From Prevotella sp. (lineage in GTDB: Bacteria; Bacteroidota; Bacteroidia; Bacteroidales; Bacteroidaceae), in NCBI GenBank assembly GCA_017965725.1, contig JAGCPK010000012.1:1-34054 (forward strand): a stretch of DNA of 34,054 nt, given 5' to 3'. This document shows positions 17,312 through 26,391 of the stretch, piece after piece; position 1 is the first letter of the stretch; each line of letters begins with the position of its first letter. The notes below the pieces were generated by a model. That model was given only the letters and a program-made list of their open reading frames with translations. It was not told where the DNA came from and searched no databases. The translations under genes were made by a program, and so were the position numbers.

Positions 17312-18472
17312 ATGGGCAAAGGAAAATTCCCAATTGAGAAGTTGCAGTCGATACAGACGCCCTTCTACTACTACGACGCAGAGGTGCTGCGCCAAACACT
17401 CCGTGCCATCAATGAGGAGGCAGGCAAACACGAAGGTTTCGTGGTACATTATGCCGTGAAGGCCAATGCCAATCCGAGGATCATGCGTATCATCCGTGAG
17501 GCAGGACTCGGCGCTGACTGTGTCAGTGGCGGTGAGATAGAGGCCTCTATCAAGGCAGGATTCCCCAACAACAAGATCGTCTATGCCGGTGTGGGAAAGG
17601 CTGACTGGGAAATCAACCTCGGACTCGACAACGAGATATTCTGCTTCAACGTAGAAAGCATCCCTGAACTAGAGGTCATCAATGAACTTGCTGCAGCAAA
17701 GGGCAAGGTGGCACGAGTCGCCTTCCGTCTGAATCCCAATGTTGGAGCACATACCCATGCGAACATCACCACAGGACTGGCAGAGAACAAGTTCGGCATT
17801 GCCATACGTGATATGATGACAGTGATTAGCGAGGCAGACAAACTGGCTAACGTGAAGTTTGTAGGCCTGCACTTCCATATTGGCTCACAGATACTCGACA
17901 TGGGCGACTTTGAAGCGCTGTGCAATCGTGTGAACGAACTACAGAACGAATTGGAGAGTCACCGCATCCGTGTAGAGCATATCAATGTAGGTGGTGGACT
18001 CGGTGTGGATTATGAGCATCCCAACCGCCTGCCTATTCCTGATTTCAAGGCTTACTTCAACACCTACGCCAAGAAACTGAAACTCCGTCCGGGTCAGACC
18101 TTGCACTTCGAGTTAGGTCGTGCGGTGGTTGCACAGTGCGGAAGTCTTATCACACGTACCTTATATATAAAAAAAGGAGCCTTCAAGCAGTTCGCCATTG
18201 TCGATGCAGGATTCCCAGACCTTATCCGCCCTGCCCTCTATCAGGCATACCATAAGATAGAGAACATCACCAGCGAGGAGCCGTTGGAGGCCTACGATGT
18301 GGTGGGTCCTATCTGTGAATCGACAGATGTCTTTGCCAAGCAGATAGACTTGAACCGTGCACGCCGTGGAGACCTGATGGCCATCCGTTCAGCAGGGGCC
18401 TATGGTGAGATTATGGCCTCGCAATACAACTGTCGCAAACTGCCTCAGGGCTATATGAGTGACGACATCTGA
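17312..18472 (+). CDS. lysA: Diaminopimelate decarboxylase
   Basis: PLP enzyme that decarboxylates meso-DAP to lysine. From ATG 17312 the protein is 386 aa. The frame is open further upstream into lysC, but that part is only a shadow of lysC. The PLP lysine is Lys50 in HYAVKANANPRI. HIGSQI, the glycine-rich phosphate loop GGGLGVDYEHP, ELGRAVVAQCG, and the active-site cysteine motif GPICESTDVF are all visible, as is SAGAYGEIMASQYN near the end. This is the short, DAP-type group. Confidence 0.95.
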   Translation: MGKGKFPIEKLQSIQTPFYYYDAEVLRQTLRAINEEAGKHEGFVVHYAVKANANPRIMRIIREAGLGADCVSGGEIEASIKAGFPNNKIVYAGVGKADWEINLGLDNEIFCFNVESIPELEVINELAAAKGKVARVAFRLNPNVGAHTHANITTGLAENKFGIAIRDMMTVISEADKLANVKFVGLHFHIGSQILDMGDFEALCNRVNELQNELESHRIRVEHINVGGGLGVDYEHPNRLPIPDFKAYFNTYAKKLKLRPGQTLHFELGRAVVAQCGSLITRTLYIKKGAFKQFAIVDAGFPDLIRPALYQAYHKIENITSEEPLEAYDVVGPICESTDVFAKQIDLNRARRGDLMAIRSAGAYGEIMASQYNCRKLPQGYMSDDI

Positions 18473-18505
18473 GAAGTGATCATGTTAAGTAAAAAGTGAG
18501 AAGTG

Positions 18506-19138
18506 ATGAGTGAAATGAATAGAATTTCCGTCATAATGGCTGTCTATGACAATGCCCGCGAGTTGGAAGAAAACCTCCCCGCATTCCTGACCCAGACCTA
18601 TGAGCCAGGCTATGAAGTCATTATCGTGGATGAGTCTTCTACCGATAATACAGAAGATGTTCTGAAACTGTTGAAGAATGACCATCCTCACCTCTATTCC
18701 ACCTTCCTTCCCAAACCTGACCGCGACATCTTACGTCGTAAACTTGCCCTAACTATTGGAGTAAAAGCAGCTAAGAATGAGTGGGTTATACTAACGGATG
18801 TACATGCAAGGCCCACCTCGGAAGAATGGTTGAAGGAGATAGCAGAAAACATCGACAATACGACAGAGGCCATGATTGGCTACTATAACAAAAAGGGCAC
18901 CAAGATACAACTCTTTGAGGATATCATGGAGGCGCGCCACCTCATTATAAAGGCAGAACGGAAAAGGGCTGACGGACACAAAGGAAAACATCTGAAGTAT
19001 CTCCGTGGCAAATACGACTTCATCGCTGTGAAGACCTCGAAAGCCCACGACCTCCTGAAGTTTTTCGAACAGAAAGTCGGTTTCCGTCGGCTTTTTGGAC
19101 TCAGGATGGCGGTGATGTTCCAGAACAGCCATTCATAA
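18506..19138 (+). CDS. Small family 2 glycosyltransferase
   Basis: Likely cytoplasmic GT-A sugar transferase. From ATG 18506 it is 210 aa, short for GT2. The nucleotide-binding start ISVIMAVYDNARELEENLPAFL and the VIIVDESSTDNT motif are clear. The usual Asp-x-Asp metal site is replaced by Asp-Val-His in ILTDVHARP, so metal binding or activity may differ. A Lys/Arg-rich C-terminal part (about 150-180) could sit against the membrane. The acceptor cannot be inferred. It is separated from lysA by a 33-bp AGAAGTG-rich spacer and from the next gene, which looks like another sugar transferase, by 12 bp. Confidence 0.8.
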   Translation: MSEMNRISVIMAVYDNARELEENLPAFLTQTYEPGYEVIIVDESSTDNTEDVLKLLKNDHPHLYSTFLPKPDRDILRRKLALTIGVKAAKNEWVILTDVHARPTSEEWLKEIAENIDNTTEAMIGYYNKKGTKIQLFEDIMEARHLIIKAERKRADGHKGKHLKYLRGKYDFIAVKTSKAHDLLKFFEQKVGFRRLFGLRMAVMFQNSHS

Positions 19139-19150
19139 ATCACCCCTGCC

Positions 19151-20230
19151 ATGAAAGTACTGCACATCTATCCCAAGTCCGACAATATGATGGCACACCA
19201 TGTCAACATATTGGTGGAGGGATTACGCCACAGCGCTGATGTGCAGGTGACCAGTTCACTGACAGAATTCAAGGCCATCATCCGCCAGATGCAGCCAGAC
19301 ATTGTGCACTGTCACGGTTGCTGGCAATATGCCATCGCTAATGCAGCGAGCATCGCCCGCAAACAAGGAGCGAGAGTGGTCCTCTCCCCTCACGGACTCC
19401 TGGAGCCCTGGGTACTGGAAGAGAAGTCCCTGCAGGAGAAACTGCACAAGACCCTGCTCTGGCAGCGTAGGAATGTGGAACAGGCCTATGCTCTCATCGC
19501 CTTTGGGAAGATGGAGCAGAAGTATCTGCAGGAATTGAAATGGAACCCCCGCATAGAGGTTATCCTGAACTGCGTCACCACCAACAGCATCTCTCCGCAG
19601 GAGATGTGTTCACAGACCTTTGCCGTCTATCAGAAGATGCTCGACTCCAATGTGCTGGAACTGATGGATGAACGTACCCAACAACTGCTCTCCGCCATTC
19701 TCAAGGCTGGCATCACAGGTAATACCCGTTGGGTGACACAATGGAGTCAGGAAGGGATGACACCCCTTTGCTGGCGCCAACTGCTGATCTATGCCGAGCA
19801 CGAGAACATCCGCAACTATGTGGATTACGGTATCAATATCCTTGGTTTGAGCGCTCCCGTTCTCGATACAGAGAAGATGGCAGCCTACTATCCAGAGAGT
19901 TACCAGCGCCCCAAGCCCCTAAAAGAGATTATCGGAGATTATAAAGGCAACGAGACCGACTATATCATCCGTATGATCCGTCAGATACAAAAGCAACCCC
20001 TTCTGTTGCATCTGATAGAACTGACTCGTGAACTTTACCGCGACTCTGTGGATGACGGGCAGTTACAACAGTCCCTTGAAGAAAAGGGAATGCTTAAATA
20101 TGCCTCACGCCTGATGCAAGTGCTGCACGAACAGACACTGCTTGACGAAGGATACATGCCCCTGTCACCTATCGACGACAGAGGAACACGACAAATACGC
20201 AACTTGATAACTAACCACCTGACGATATGA
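19151..20230 (+). CDS. GT4-like protein with unrecognised C-terminal half
   Basis: Residues 1-155 look like the acceptor-side Rossmann domain of a family 4 glycosyltransferase: MKVLHIYPKSDN at the start, DIVHCHGCWQYA near 50, LSPHGLLEPWVLEE near 78, and an AYALIAFGKMEQKYL strand-helix. After the CVTTNSIS segment the expected donor domain with the E-x7-E nucleotide-sugar site is missing. Instead there are about 200 residues predicted to be mostly helical (MDERTQQLLSAILKAG, IIRMIRQIQKQPLLLHL), which I do not recognise. Total 359 aa. It could be a degenerate transferase turned regulator or a fusion. It overlaps fbp by ATGA, so it is translated with it. Confidence 0.65.
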   Translation: MKVLHIYPKSDNMMAHHVNILVEGLRHSADVQVTSSLTEFKAIIRQMQPDIVHCHGCWQYAIANAASIARKQGARVVLSPHGLLEPWVLEEKSLQEKLHKTLLWQRRNVEQAYALIAFGKMEQKYLQELKWNPRIEVILNCVTTNSISPQEMCSQTFAVYQKMLDSNVLELMDERTQQLLSAILKAGITGNTRWVTQWSQEGMTPLCWRQLLIYAEHENIRNYVDYGINILGLSAPVLDTEKMAAYYPESYQRPKPLKEIIGDYKGNETDYIIRMIRQIQKQPLLLHLIELTRELYRDSVDDGQLQQSLEEKGMLKYASRLMQVLHEQTLLDEGYMPLSPIDDRGTRQIRNLITNHLTI

Positions 20231-22215
20231 CAAAGAAGCATCTTTACGACGAGGCCGACAAGCACTATTTACAGTTGCTGTCGCAGTCTTTCCCCACCAT
20301 AGCCGATGCCGCCAAGGAAATCATCAACCTGGAGGCCATCATGAACCTGCCCAAAGGGACAGAGCATTTCCTGGCAGACATACATGGAGAGAGCGAAGCA
20401 TTCCAACATATCCTCAAGAATGCCTCAGGCAATATCAAGCGAAAGGTCAATGAACTCTTCGGCAACACCATCCGTGAGTCAGAGAAGAAAGAACTCTGCA
20501 CGCTGATCTACTATCCTGAAGAGAAGTTAGAACTCATCAAGGCACAGGAGACCGATCTCGACGACTGGTACCGTATCACCATCCATCAGTTGGTGAGAGT
20601 CTGCCGTGATGTCAGCAGCAAATACACCCGTAGTAAGGTTCGCAAGTCACTGCTACCAGATTTCTCCTATATCATCGAAGAACTGCTGCATGAGCGTACC
20701 GACGATCAGGACAAGGCTGCTTACGTGGCCGTTATCGTCAACACCATCATCTCTACAGGACGAGCCGATGATTTCATCTGTGCCATCTGTAATGTGATCC
20801 AGCGACTGGCCATCGACCAGTTGCATATCCTTGGTGATATCTACGACAGAGGCCCTGGTGCCCATAAGATTATGGAGACACTACGCCAATACCACCACTG
20901 GGATATCCAGTGGGGCAACCACGACATTCTCTGGATGGGAGCCTCGGCAGGCAACAATGCCTGTATCTGCAATGTGCTACGCCTGAGTCTGCGCTATGCC
21001 AACCTTGCCACCATCGAAGAATACGGCATCAATCTCGTCCCTCTGGCCACCTTTGCCTTAGAGGTCTATGGCGATGATCCTTGTGAGGAATTCCTGCCAA
21101 AACTGTTGCGAGACAATGAGATCGACGAGAAGACCCGTCAGTTGACGGCAAAGATGCACAAGGCCATCACCGTCATCCAACTCAAGGAGGAAGCCAAGAT
21201 CTTCGGTCGGCATCCCGAATGGCAGATGCAGGACCGCAGCCTCTTCGACAATATCGACTACCAGCGCGGTATCTGCACCATCGACGGCAAGGTCTACGAG
21301 ATGCTCTCCTGCAATTTCCCCACCATCGACCCAGCCAATCCCAACGCCTTTACAGATGAGGAATGGCAGTTGATGGAGAAACTGCACCATTCGTTCCGCA
21401 TCAGTGAGAAACTGCAGAAGCATATCCGTACCATCCTCTCTCATGGATGTATGTATGCCGTCAGCAACTCCAACCTGCTCTTCCACGCCAGCATACCCCT
21501 CAATGACGACGGTTCTTTGAAGGAACTGGAGATCTATCCTGACAAGAAGTTCAGTGGTAAGGAACTGATGCACAACATCGGTATGATGATACGCGCCGCC
21601 TTCAACGTAAACACCTCGACAGAAGAATATCCCCGCGACTATGCCCGCGACTATTTCCTCTATCTCTGGTGCGGCAAGAACTCCCCCCTCTTCGACAAGT
21701 CGAAGATGGCCACCTTCGAGCGCTATTTCCTCAAGGACAAGGAGACCTACAAGGAAGAGAAGGGTAACTACTTCAAACTGCGTGACTCCGAAGAGATCTG
21801 CGACCGCATCCTCGATGCCTTTGGGGTGAAGGGAGAGAATCGTCATATCATCAACGGTCACGTGCCCGTTCATGCCTCTAAAGGCGAAAATCCCATCAAA
21901 GCAGGCGGCAAACTCATGGTCATCGATGGTGGATTCTCTGAAGCCTACCATTCTGAGACGGGTATCGCTGGTTATACCCTCGTCTATCACTCCCGTGGTT
22001 TCCAACTGGTGCAGCACGAGCCGTTCACCTCTGCCCGTGATGCCATCACTCGTGGAAAAGACATTAAATCGACCACGCAGATTGTCGAGATGTCTGCTCA
22101 CCGCATGCGTGTCGCCGATACCGACAAAGGTGAGGAACTGCGTTCCCAGATTGCCGACCTAAAGGAACTCCTCTATGCCTACCGTCATGGTATCATCACT
22201 GAAAAACGCAGTTAG
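20227..22215 (+). CDS. fbp: Fructose-1,6-bisphosphatase, class III
   Basis: Gluconeogenic enzyme that converts fructose-1,6-bisphosphate to fructose-6-phosphate. At 662 aa it matches the long class III family of Firmicutes and Bacteroidetes, unrelated to class I/II. The metallophosphatase core shows LADIHGESEAF near residue 50, HILGDIYDRGPG and QWGNHDILWMG near 198-238, and INGHVPVHASKGENPIKAGG plus VIDGGFSEAYH near 540-580. It is coupled to the preceding GT4-like gene by ATGA and is followed 5 bp later by the plug gene. Confidence 0.96.
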   Translation: MTKKHLYDEADKHYLQLLSQSFPTIADAAKEIINLEAIMNLPKGTEHFLADIHGESEAFQHILKNASGNIKRKVNELFGNTIRESEKKELCTLIYYPEEKLELIKAQETDLDDWYRITIHQLVRVCRDVSSKYTRSKVRKSLLPDFSYIIEELLHERTDDQDKAAYVAVIVNTIISTGRADDFICAICNVIQRLAIDQLHILGDIYDRGPGAHKIMETLRQYHHWDIQWGNHDILWMGASAGNNACICNVLRLSLRYANLATIEEYGINLVPLATFALEVYGDDPCEEFLPKLLRDNEIDEKTRQLTAKMHKAITVIQLKEEAKIFGRHPEWQMQDRSLFDNIDYQRGICTIDGKVYEMLSCNFPTIDPANPNAFTDEEWQLMEKLHHSFRISEKLQKHIRTILSHGCMYAVSNSNLLFHASIPLNDDGSLKELEIYPDKKFSGKELMHNIGMMIRAAFNVNTSTEEYPRDYARDYFLYLWCGKNSPLFDKSKMATFERYFLKDKETYKEEKGNYFKLRDSEEICDRILDAFGVKGENRHIINGHVPVHASKGENPIKAGGKLMVIDGGFSEAYHSETGIAGYTLVYHSRGFQLVQHEPFTSARDAITRGKDIKSTTQIVEMSAHRMRVADTDKGEELRSQIADLKELLYAYRHGIITEKRS

Positions 22216-22220
22216 TTAGG

Positions 22221-23456
22221 ATGAGAAGACTGTTCATAGCCCTCTGTCTGTTTCTGCCCTTGGGCATCATGGCCAAATGCAGAATCTACGACCCGCAAAT
22301 CAGGTCGTTGCAGGCTGTTGTCAACCAAGACTGGCTTTCACCTGTCGTCATGCGTCTCGGTACCGACGACGTGTTAAACGTGGCTTTCGACGAACTGTCA
22401 CACCAGTATCACCGCTACATCTATAAAATGGAGCATTGCGAAGTTGACTGGACACCCTCGGAAGAACTCTTCGAGAGCGAATGGTTGGAAGGCTTCAACG
22501 ACAACACCATCGAGGACTACGAGAACTCCGTGAACACCACGGTGGCCTACACCCACTACAGGCTCCAGATACCCAACGACCGCTGTCGCCTGAAGTTGAG
22601 CGGCAACTACAAACTACATATTTACGACGAGGACAACGACAATGAGGAGGTGCTGGTGGTAGAGTTTATGGTGACGGAACAGACCATGGGTCTTGATCTC
22701 AGTGTGACGACCAACACCGATATCGACCTCAACACGTGCCACCAGCAGGTATCCATGAATCTCAGTTACGGACGTTGGCAGGTCACAAGTCCCGACGACC
22801 AGATACAGACCGTCGTGATGCAGAATCAGCGGGTGGCCAGAAAGAATGTCACTCCCAACTACCAGAATCCCGCAGGCAATGTCAACCTCTCCTGGACCCA
22901 CAACCGCCAATTGATCTTCGATGCGGGCAATGAATACCATAAGTTCGAGGTGCTCGATGTGAGCCATCCTACGATGGGTATCGACTTCATCCGCTGGGAT
23001 GGAGCCCACTATCAGGCATTCCCCTTCACCAACGAGCCCCGTCCCAACTATATCTACGACGAGGATGCCAACGGTGCCTTCTATATCCGCAACAGCGACA
23101 ACCGCGAGAACGATATCATCAGCGACTATGTCTGGGTGAACTATCGTCTGAAAGCCCCCAGGCTACCCGAAGGCAGGATTATCATCGACGGTCAATGGAC
23201 CACCGATGACAACATCTTCAACTACGTAATGGAATACGACGAGGAAGAAGGCATGTATCACGCCAAGATCCTTCAGAAGCAGGGCTACTACAGTTACCAG
23301 TACCTGTGGCTGAAAGACGACGGCACCACCACCTTCGTACCCTCAGAGGGCAACTTCTACCAGACCGAGAACCGTTATCAGGCCTACGCCTATTTCAAAG
23401 GTATAGGAGAACGCACATGGCGACTGACAGCCTATCAGCAGATAGACCTTAGATAA
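22221..23456 (+). CDS. Type IX secretion system plug protein (DUF5103)
   Basis: Secreted beta-rich protein, 411 aa, with signal peptide MRRLFIALCLFLPLGIMA. It matches my recollection of the DUF5103 family: NVAFDELSHQYHRYIYKMEHCEVDW near 55-75, SEWLEGFNDNTIEDYENSVNT near 85-105, and several immunoglobulin-like beta domains down to FLKDDGTTTF-type C-terminal strands. This family includes the plug that closes the periplasmic face of the SprA translocon in Flavobacterium. No other T9SS gene is in the window, so the role rests on family membership. It ends the long plus-strand gene run, 21 bp from the convergent regulator. Confidence 0.8.
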   Translation: MRRLFIALCLFLPLGIMAKCRIYDPQIRSLQAVVNQDWLSPVVMRLGTDDVLNVAFDELSHQYHRYIYKMEHCEVDWTPSEELFESEWLEGFNDNTIEDYENSVNTTVAYTHYRLQIPNDRCRLKLSGNYKLHIYDEDNDNEEVLVVEFMVTEQTMGLDLSVTTNTDIDLNTCHQQVSMNLSYGRWQVTSPDDQIQTVVMQNQRVARKNVTPNYQNPAGNVNLSWTHNRQLIFDAGNEYHKFEVLDVSHPTMGIDFIRWDGAHYQAFPFTNEPRPNYIYDEDANGAFYIRNSDNRENDIISDYVWVNYRLKAPRLPEGRIIIDGQWTTDDNIFNYVMEYDEEEGMYHAKILQKQGYYSYQYLWLKDDGTTTFVPSEGNFYQTENRYQAYAYFKGIGERTWRLTAYQQIDLR

Positions 23457-23477
23457 ACCTCAAACAAGAAAGACGCT

Positions 23478-25958
23478 TTACGACTGGCGGTATTGCTCCG
23501 GTGTCTTGTGATAGTGGTGGTAGAACGAGGCAATGAAATAGTTGGGCGATACGAATCCACACTCCTGAGAAATCTCCGCAATATCCTTCTCTCCGTTCTT
23601 CTTCAGCATGTCGGCAGCCCGTGTCAGCATCATCTGCATGGCCACCGGACGCGGATTCTTGTAGATGTTCGATGCGATGACCTTACAGAAATCCGACAAC
23701 CTCATGTGGGTTGCATTGCTCAGATCGCGCATGGTGAGTCTCTGTTTCTTCGAGTCATTCCTGACCACCGTAGGAATAATGGCTGTCATGGCGCCGATGA
23801 ACTCAGGACTGAAGTCAGCCATCATGCTCAGTTCCGCACTCGCAGCCTCATCAGGCAGGGGTTCCAGCACCGCACCGTTTCTGGCATCGCAACGGTCAAC
23901 AAACGCCTTGATACGTTTGATAATAGCCTGTTCATCCGAATTCCTACGGGCACGCATATTGGCATTCTTCAGGTACAGTAGCACATAGATGCCCAACAAT
24001 CCCATTAGGAATAAGAAGACGAGAGCCAACGCACCCGTTGTACGCCACCATGGTTCATTGATGTTGATTTCCCACTCGTATGGTATGGTTTCCCACTCGT
24101 CAGGCAGCATCGACACCTGCACCTCCACCGTGTAGTGTCCGGGTTGCAACGAAGTCATCGGCAGGTGCAGAAGTCCGCTCCTATCCACCATACCCTGAGA
24201 ATTATACGGTGTGAACACCTCCCACTTCTCGCTCATTCCAGGACCAGTACGACGCACACGGTAATAAGTCTGCGAAGGACGGAAATAGTTCAAACCTGAG
24301 AAAGTCAACGACAGCGTGTTCTGGTCATATCTCAGGTTTAGTTCCTTGGTGCGGGCCAGTGCACGGTCCAGGATAAGTTCGCCGTCCAGCACATCACCAG
24401 CCTTGACATCGTTTCCATTGACAAACAGTCGGATGAGTTTCGGATAGAGTTCCCATTTGACCGTTTCGTCAAGCGTTCTCATTTTTTGAGGGTTGAAGAC
24501 AAGCACATGGTCAAGGGCCTGCATGACCACATCCCCATTGGGCAACATCATAGAACGCCCGTTGACAAACGACTCGTTAGGTACGCCGTCCCACTGGTTG
24601 TACCTGTTGATATAGCGCACTCTGTCGCCCTCAATCACCAGACAGCAGATACCATAACTGGTACCCACCCAGATGTGATGGCTATTATCCTCCACGATAC
24701 AGTGTATCACATTATTCTGCAGACCCTCATTGCGCGTAATCAGTTGTGGCAGCGGGTTCGAACTATTCCGATAGAGTTGCAAGCCAGTAGAAGTGCCTAC
24801 CCAGTCCCAGCCTCTCGAGTCGCGTAATACACAGTTCACGTTCATATCACGGAACGTTGTTTCAGGCACAGGCTGACGGTCCATCATGTCCGACAATTCC
24901 AACGCACGCTTGTCCGCCCATGAGTATGACTTGAAGGGAGCAGGGAATGGTCTTGCATAGAGCAGACCACGCTTCTCTGTACCCACCCAGAGACCGCCCT
25001 GTCGGTCAAACTCCATGCAGTTGATATCCGTCAGTTGCAGTTGGCCGTTTGACATTTGCAACTTCTCGATATGCTCCATCTTCTTCGACAGTAAATCATA
25101 CGTCCAGTAACCGTAGGCAGAAGGGATATAGAGCATGGAGTTATGCTCCACGATGTTGCTAAGATAATAGGGTGTCTCCATGATTGTCTCCCACTGCTGG
25201 GTTGAAACATCAAAACAGAGGAGGATAGCCACGGAATTGCCGTTCACCGATCCATTGCGAATCTGGTAATACCTGTTCCCCACCCTGAGGATGACGCAGG
25301 TCTCTTTATACCTATCCACCAACTGTTCACCGTATGCCTTGCTCGAAAACGCCGTGTTTCCAGAAGCAAGATCCAGTGCATCCATCTGGCCATTCTCGTA
25401 GAACAGCAGCAGATATTTATCATCATAGGTGTCCAACTCCTGTAAGTTCAGTTTCGGTTGCACCTGATAATACTTCTTTGTCTCAGCGCAGAAGAGTCCC
25501 TTCTCCGTGAGCAGCCACACGATGTTCTTGGCATCCACGAACAAGTCCAACACCTTGTTTTCCATACCCAGCGCCTTAAACTCATCCACGATATTCTCCG
25601 CAAACATCTCCCTTGTCAGGTTCACGCACGAGAGTTGATGCCGTCTTTTCAGCCAGATGTGGTGATGCGTGTCGAAGTACAGGTGAGCATGACCGTTGTA
25701 TTTCTCCAACGGATAGGTGTTCTCTGTCGTCGGGTCGATATAAGTGAACTGCTGTCCGTCGTAGAAGTTGATCTGTCCCATGGTGGTAATCACCAGTCGT
25801 CCCGTCTTGGTGCAGTTGATGGTCTGCGCACTATTGTCAGCCAAGCCGTTGGCAGCGTTGTAAACATAGAAACGCTTATCGCTGTCAGCCGCCGAGATAG
25901 TCCTAGCCAACAGCAATCCGAGCAATAAAAACAGTATGCGACACTTACGACAAATCAT
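23478..25958 (-). CDS. Membrane AraC-type regulator with two-component sensor domain
   Basis: Single-protein transcriptional regulator. From ATG 25958 it is 826 aa, with signal anchor MICRKCRILFLLLGLLLA. A periplasmic propeller follows (about 50-450), with Reg_prop motifs GLWVGTEKRGL, DWVGTSTGLQL and IWVGTSYGIC, then a YYY-type Ig domain (about 510-630), and one transmembrane helix (about 640-662). Only about 75 cytoplasmic residues separate this from an AraC double HTH (about 741-826, ISQECGFVSPNYFIASFYHHYH). No histidine kinase, receiver or phosphorylatable His/Asp domain is present, unlike the hybrid two-component systems this architecture otherwise copies. A further open stretch to 26021 lies upstream of the promoter and is not used. 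Confidence 0.85.
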   Translation of the reverse strand: MICRKCRILFLLLGLLLARTISAADSDKRFYVYNAANGLADNSAQTINCTKTGRLVITTMGQINFYDGQQFTYIDPTTENTYPLEKYNGHAHLYFDTHHHIWLKRRHQLSCVNLTREMFAENIVDEFKALGMENKVLDLFVDAKNIVWLLTEKGLFCAETKKYYQVQPKLNLQELDTYDDKYLLLFYENGQMDALDLASGNTAFSSKAYGEQLVDRYKETCVILRVGNRYYQIRNGSVNGNSVAILLCFDVSTQQWETIMETPYYLSNIVEHNSMLYIPSAYGYWTYDLLSKKMEHIEKLQMSNGQLQLTDINCMEFDRQGGLWVGTEKRGLLYARPFPAPFKSYSWADKRALELSDMMDRQPVPETTFRDMNVNCVLRDSRGWDWVGTSTGLQLYRNSSNPLPQLITRNEGLQNNVIHCIVEDNSHHIWVGTSYGICCLVIEGDRVRYINRYNQWDGVPNESFVNGRSMMLPNGDVVMQALDHVLVFNPQKMRTLDETVKWELYPKLIRLFVNGNDVKAGDVLDGELILDRALARTKELNLRYDQNTLSLTFSGLNYFRPSQTYYRVRRTGPGMSEKWEVFTPYNSQGMVDRSGLLHLPMTSLQPGHYTVEVQVSMLPDEWETIPYEWEININEPWWRTTGALALVFLFLMGLLGIYVLLYLKNANMRARRNSDEQAIIKRIKAFVDRCDARNGAVLEPLPDEAASAELSMMADFSPEFIGAMTAIIPTVVRNDSKKQRLTMRDLSNATHMRLSDFCKVIASNIYKNPRPVAMQMMLTRAADMLKKNGEKDIAEISQECGFVSPNYFIASFYHHYHKTPEQYRQS

Positions 25959-25979
25959 ACAAGGTTGTAGTTGTTGCTG

Positions 25980-26011
25980 CAAAGGTATGAAAAAAGTATC
26001 AAACTTCCAAA
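25980..26011 (-). promoter_or_regulatory. Bacteroidetes-type promoter of the regulator gene
   Basis: On the minus strand TTTG (26008-26011), 20 bp, then TACCTTTG (25980-25987), a full consensus match 21 bp before the ATG at 25958. It fixes the start choice and shows the regulator is transcribed separately from the protease gene upstream. Confidence 0.85.
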
Positions 26012-26075
26012 CATATCGCAAAAAATTTCCATTATAGTTTTGTTTTCAGGGGTAGTATTCCACCCTGCAATTATC

Positions 26076-26365
26076 TGCCTCAGATTCGGTTGAGACTTTT
26101 GCAGGGGTGGCAAAAACGTACCTGAGATTCGGTTTGAAGTTTTGCAGGGGTGGCAAAATCGTCCCCGCATTCCGGGCATAAGAATGCTGGGGTTGCAAAA
26201 CCTTGCCTGAGATTTCGGGCAAGCCGTACCCCAGGGGGCAAAACCTTGCCCCAGATTTGGTTTGGACTTTTGCACGGGGTGCAAAACCTTCCCCTGGATT
26301 CTGGCAGACTTTTGCACGGTGGGGTAAACCATGCCCGAGATTCAGGGCAGGTTTTACCCCACTGG
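26076..26365. repeat. Tandem 43-bp repeat array B
   Basis: Six contiguous units of about 43 bp plus a partial seventh fill the 433 bp between the regulator start and the M6 protease stop. Units share TTTTGCAnGGGGTGGCAAAAC or TTTTACCCC-type arms and CCTGAGATTCGG-type ends, as in array A, and run in the same orientation. Arms can pair within a unit (26268-26275 with 26279-26286) or across units (26279-26286 with 26310-26317). A 40-nt hairpin is at 26321-26360: GGGGTAAACC, TGCCC, an 8-nt loop, GGGCA, GGTTTTACCCC. Short open frames through it are not genes. Confidence 0.9.
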
Positions 26366-26391
26366 ATCTAACATAAAGGGTGAAGTAAAGT

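Noticed and set aside
21058-22101. 347-aa antisense open frame in fbp
   Set aside because: Shadow of the strongly conserved fbp gene; no domain or start signal.
25955-26332. Open frames of 125 and 161 aa through repeat array B on the minus strand
   Set aside because: They are read-through of noncoding repeats and cross the regulator promoter; both reading frames are open, which argues against coding.
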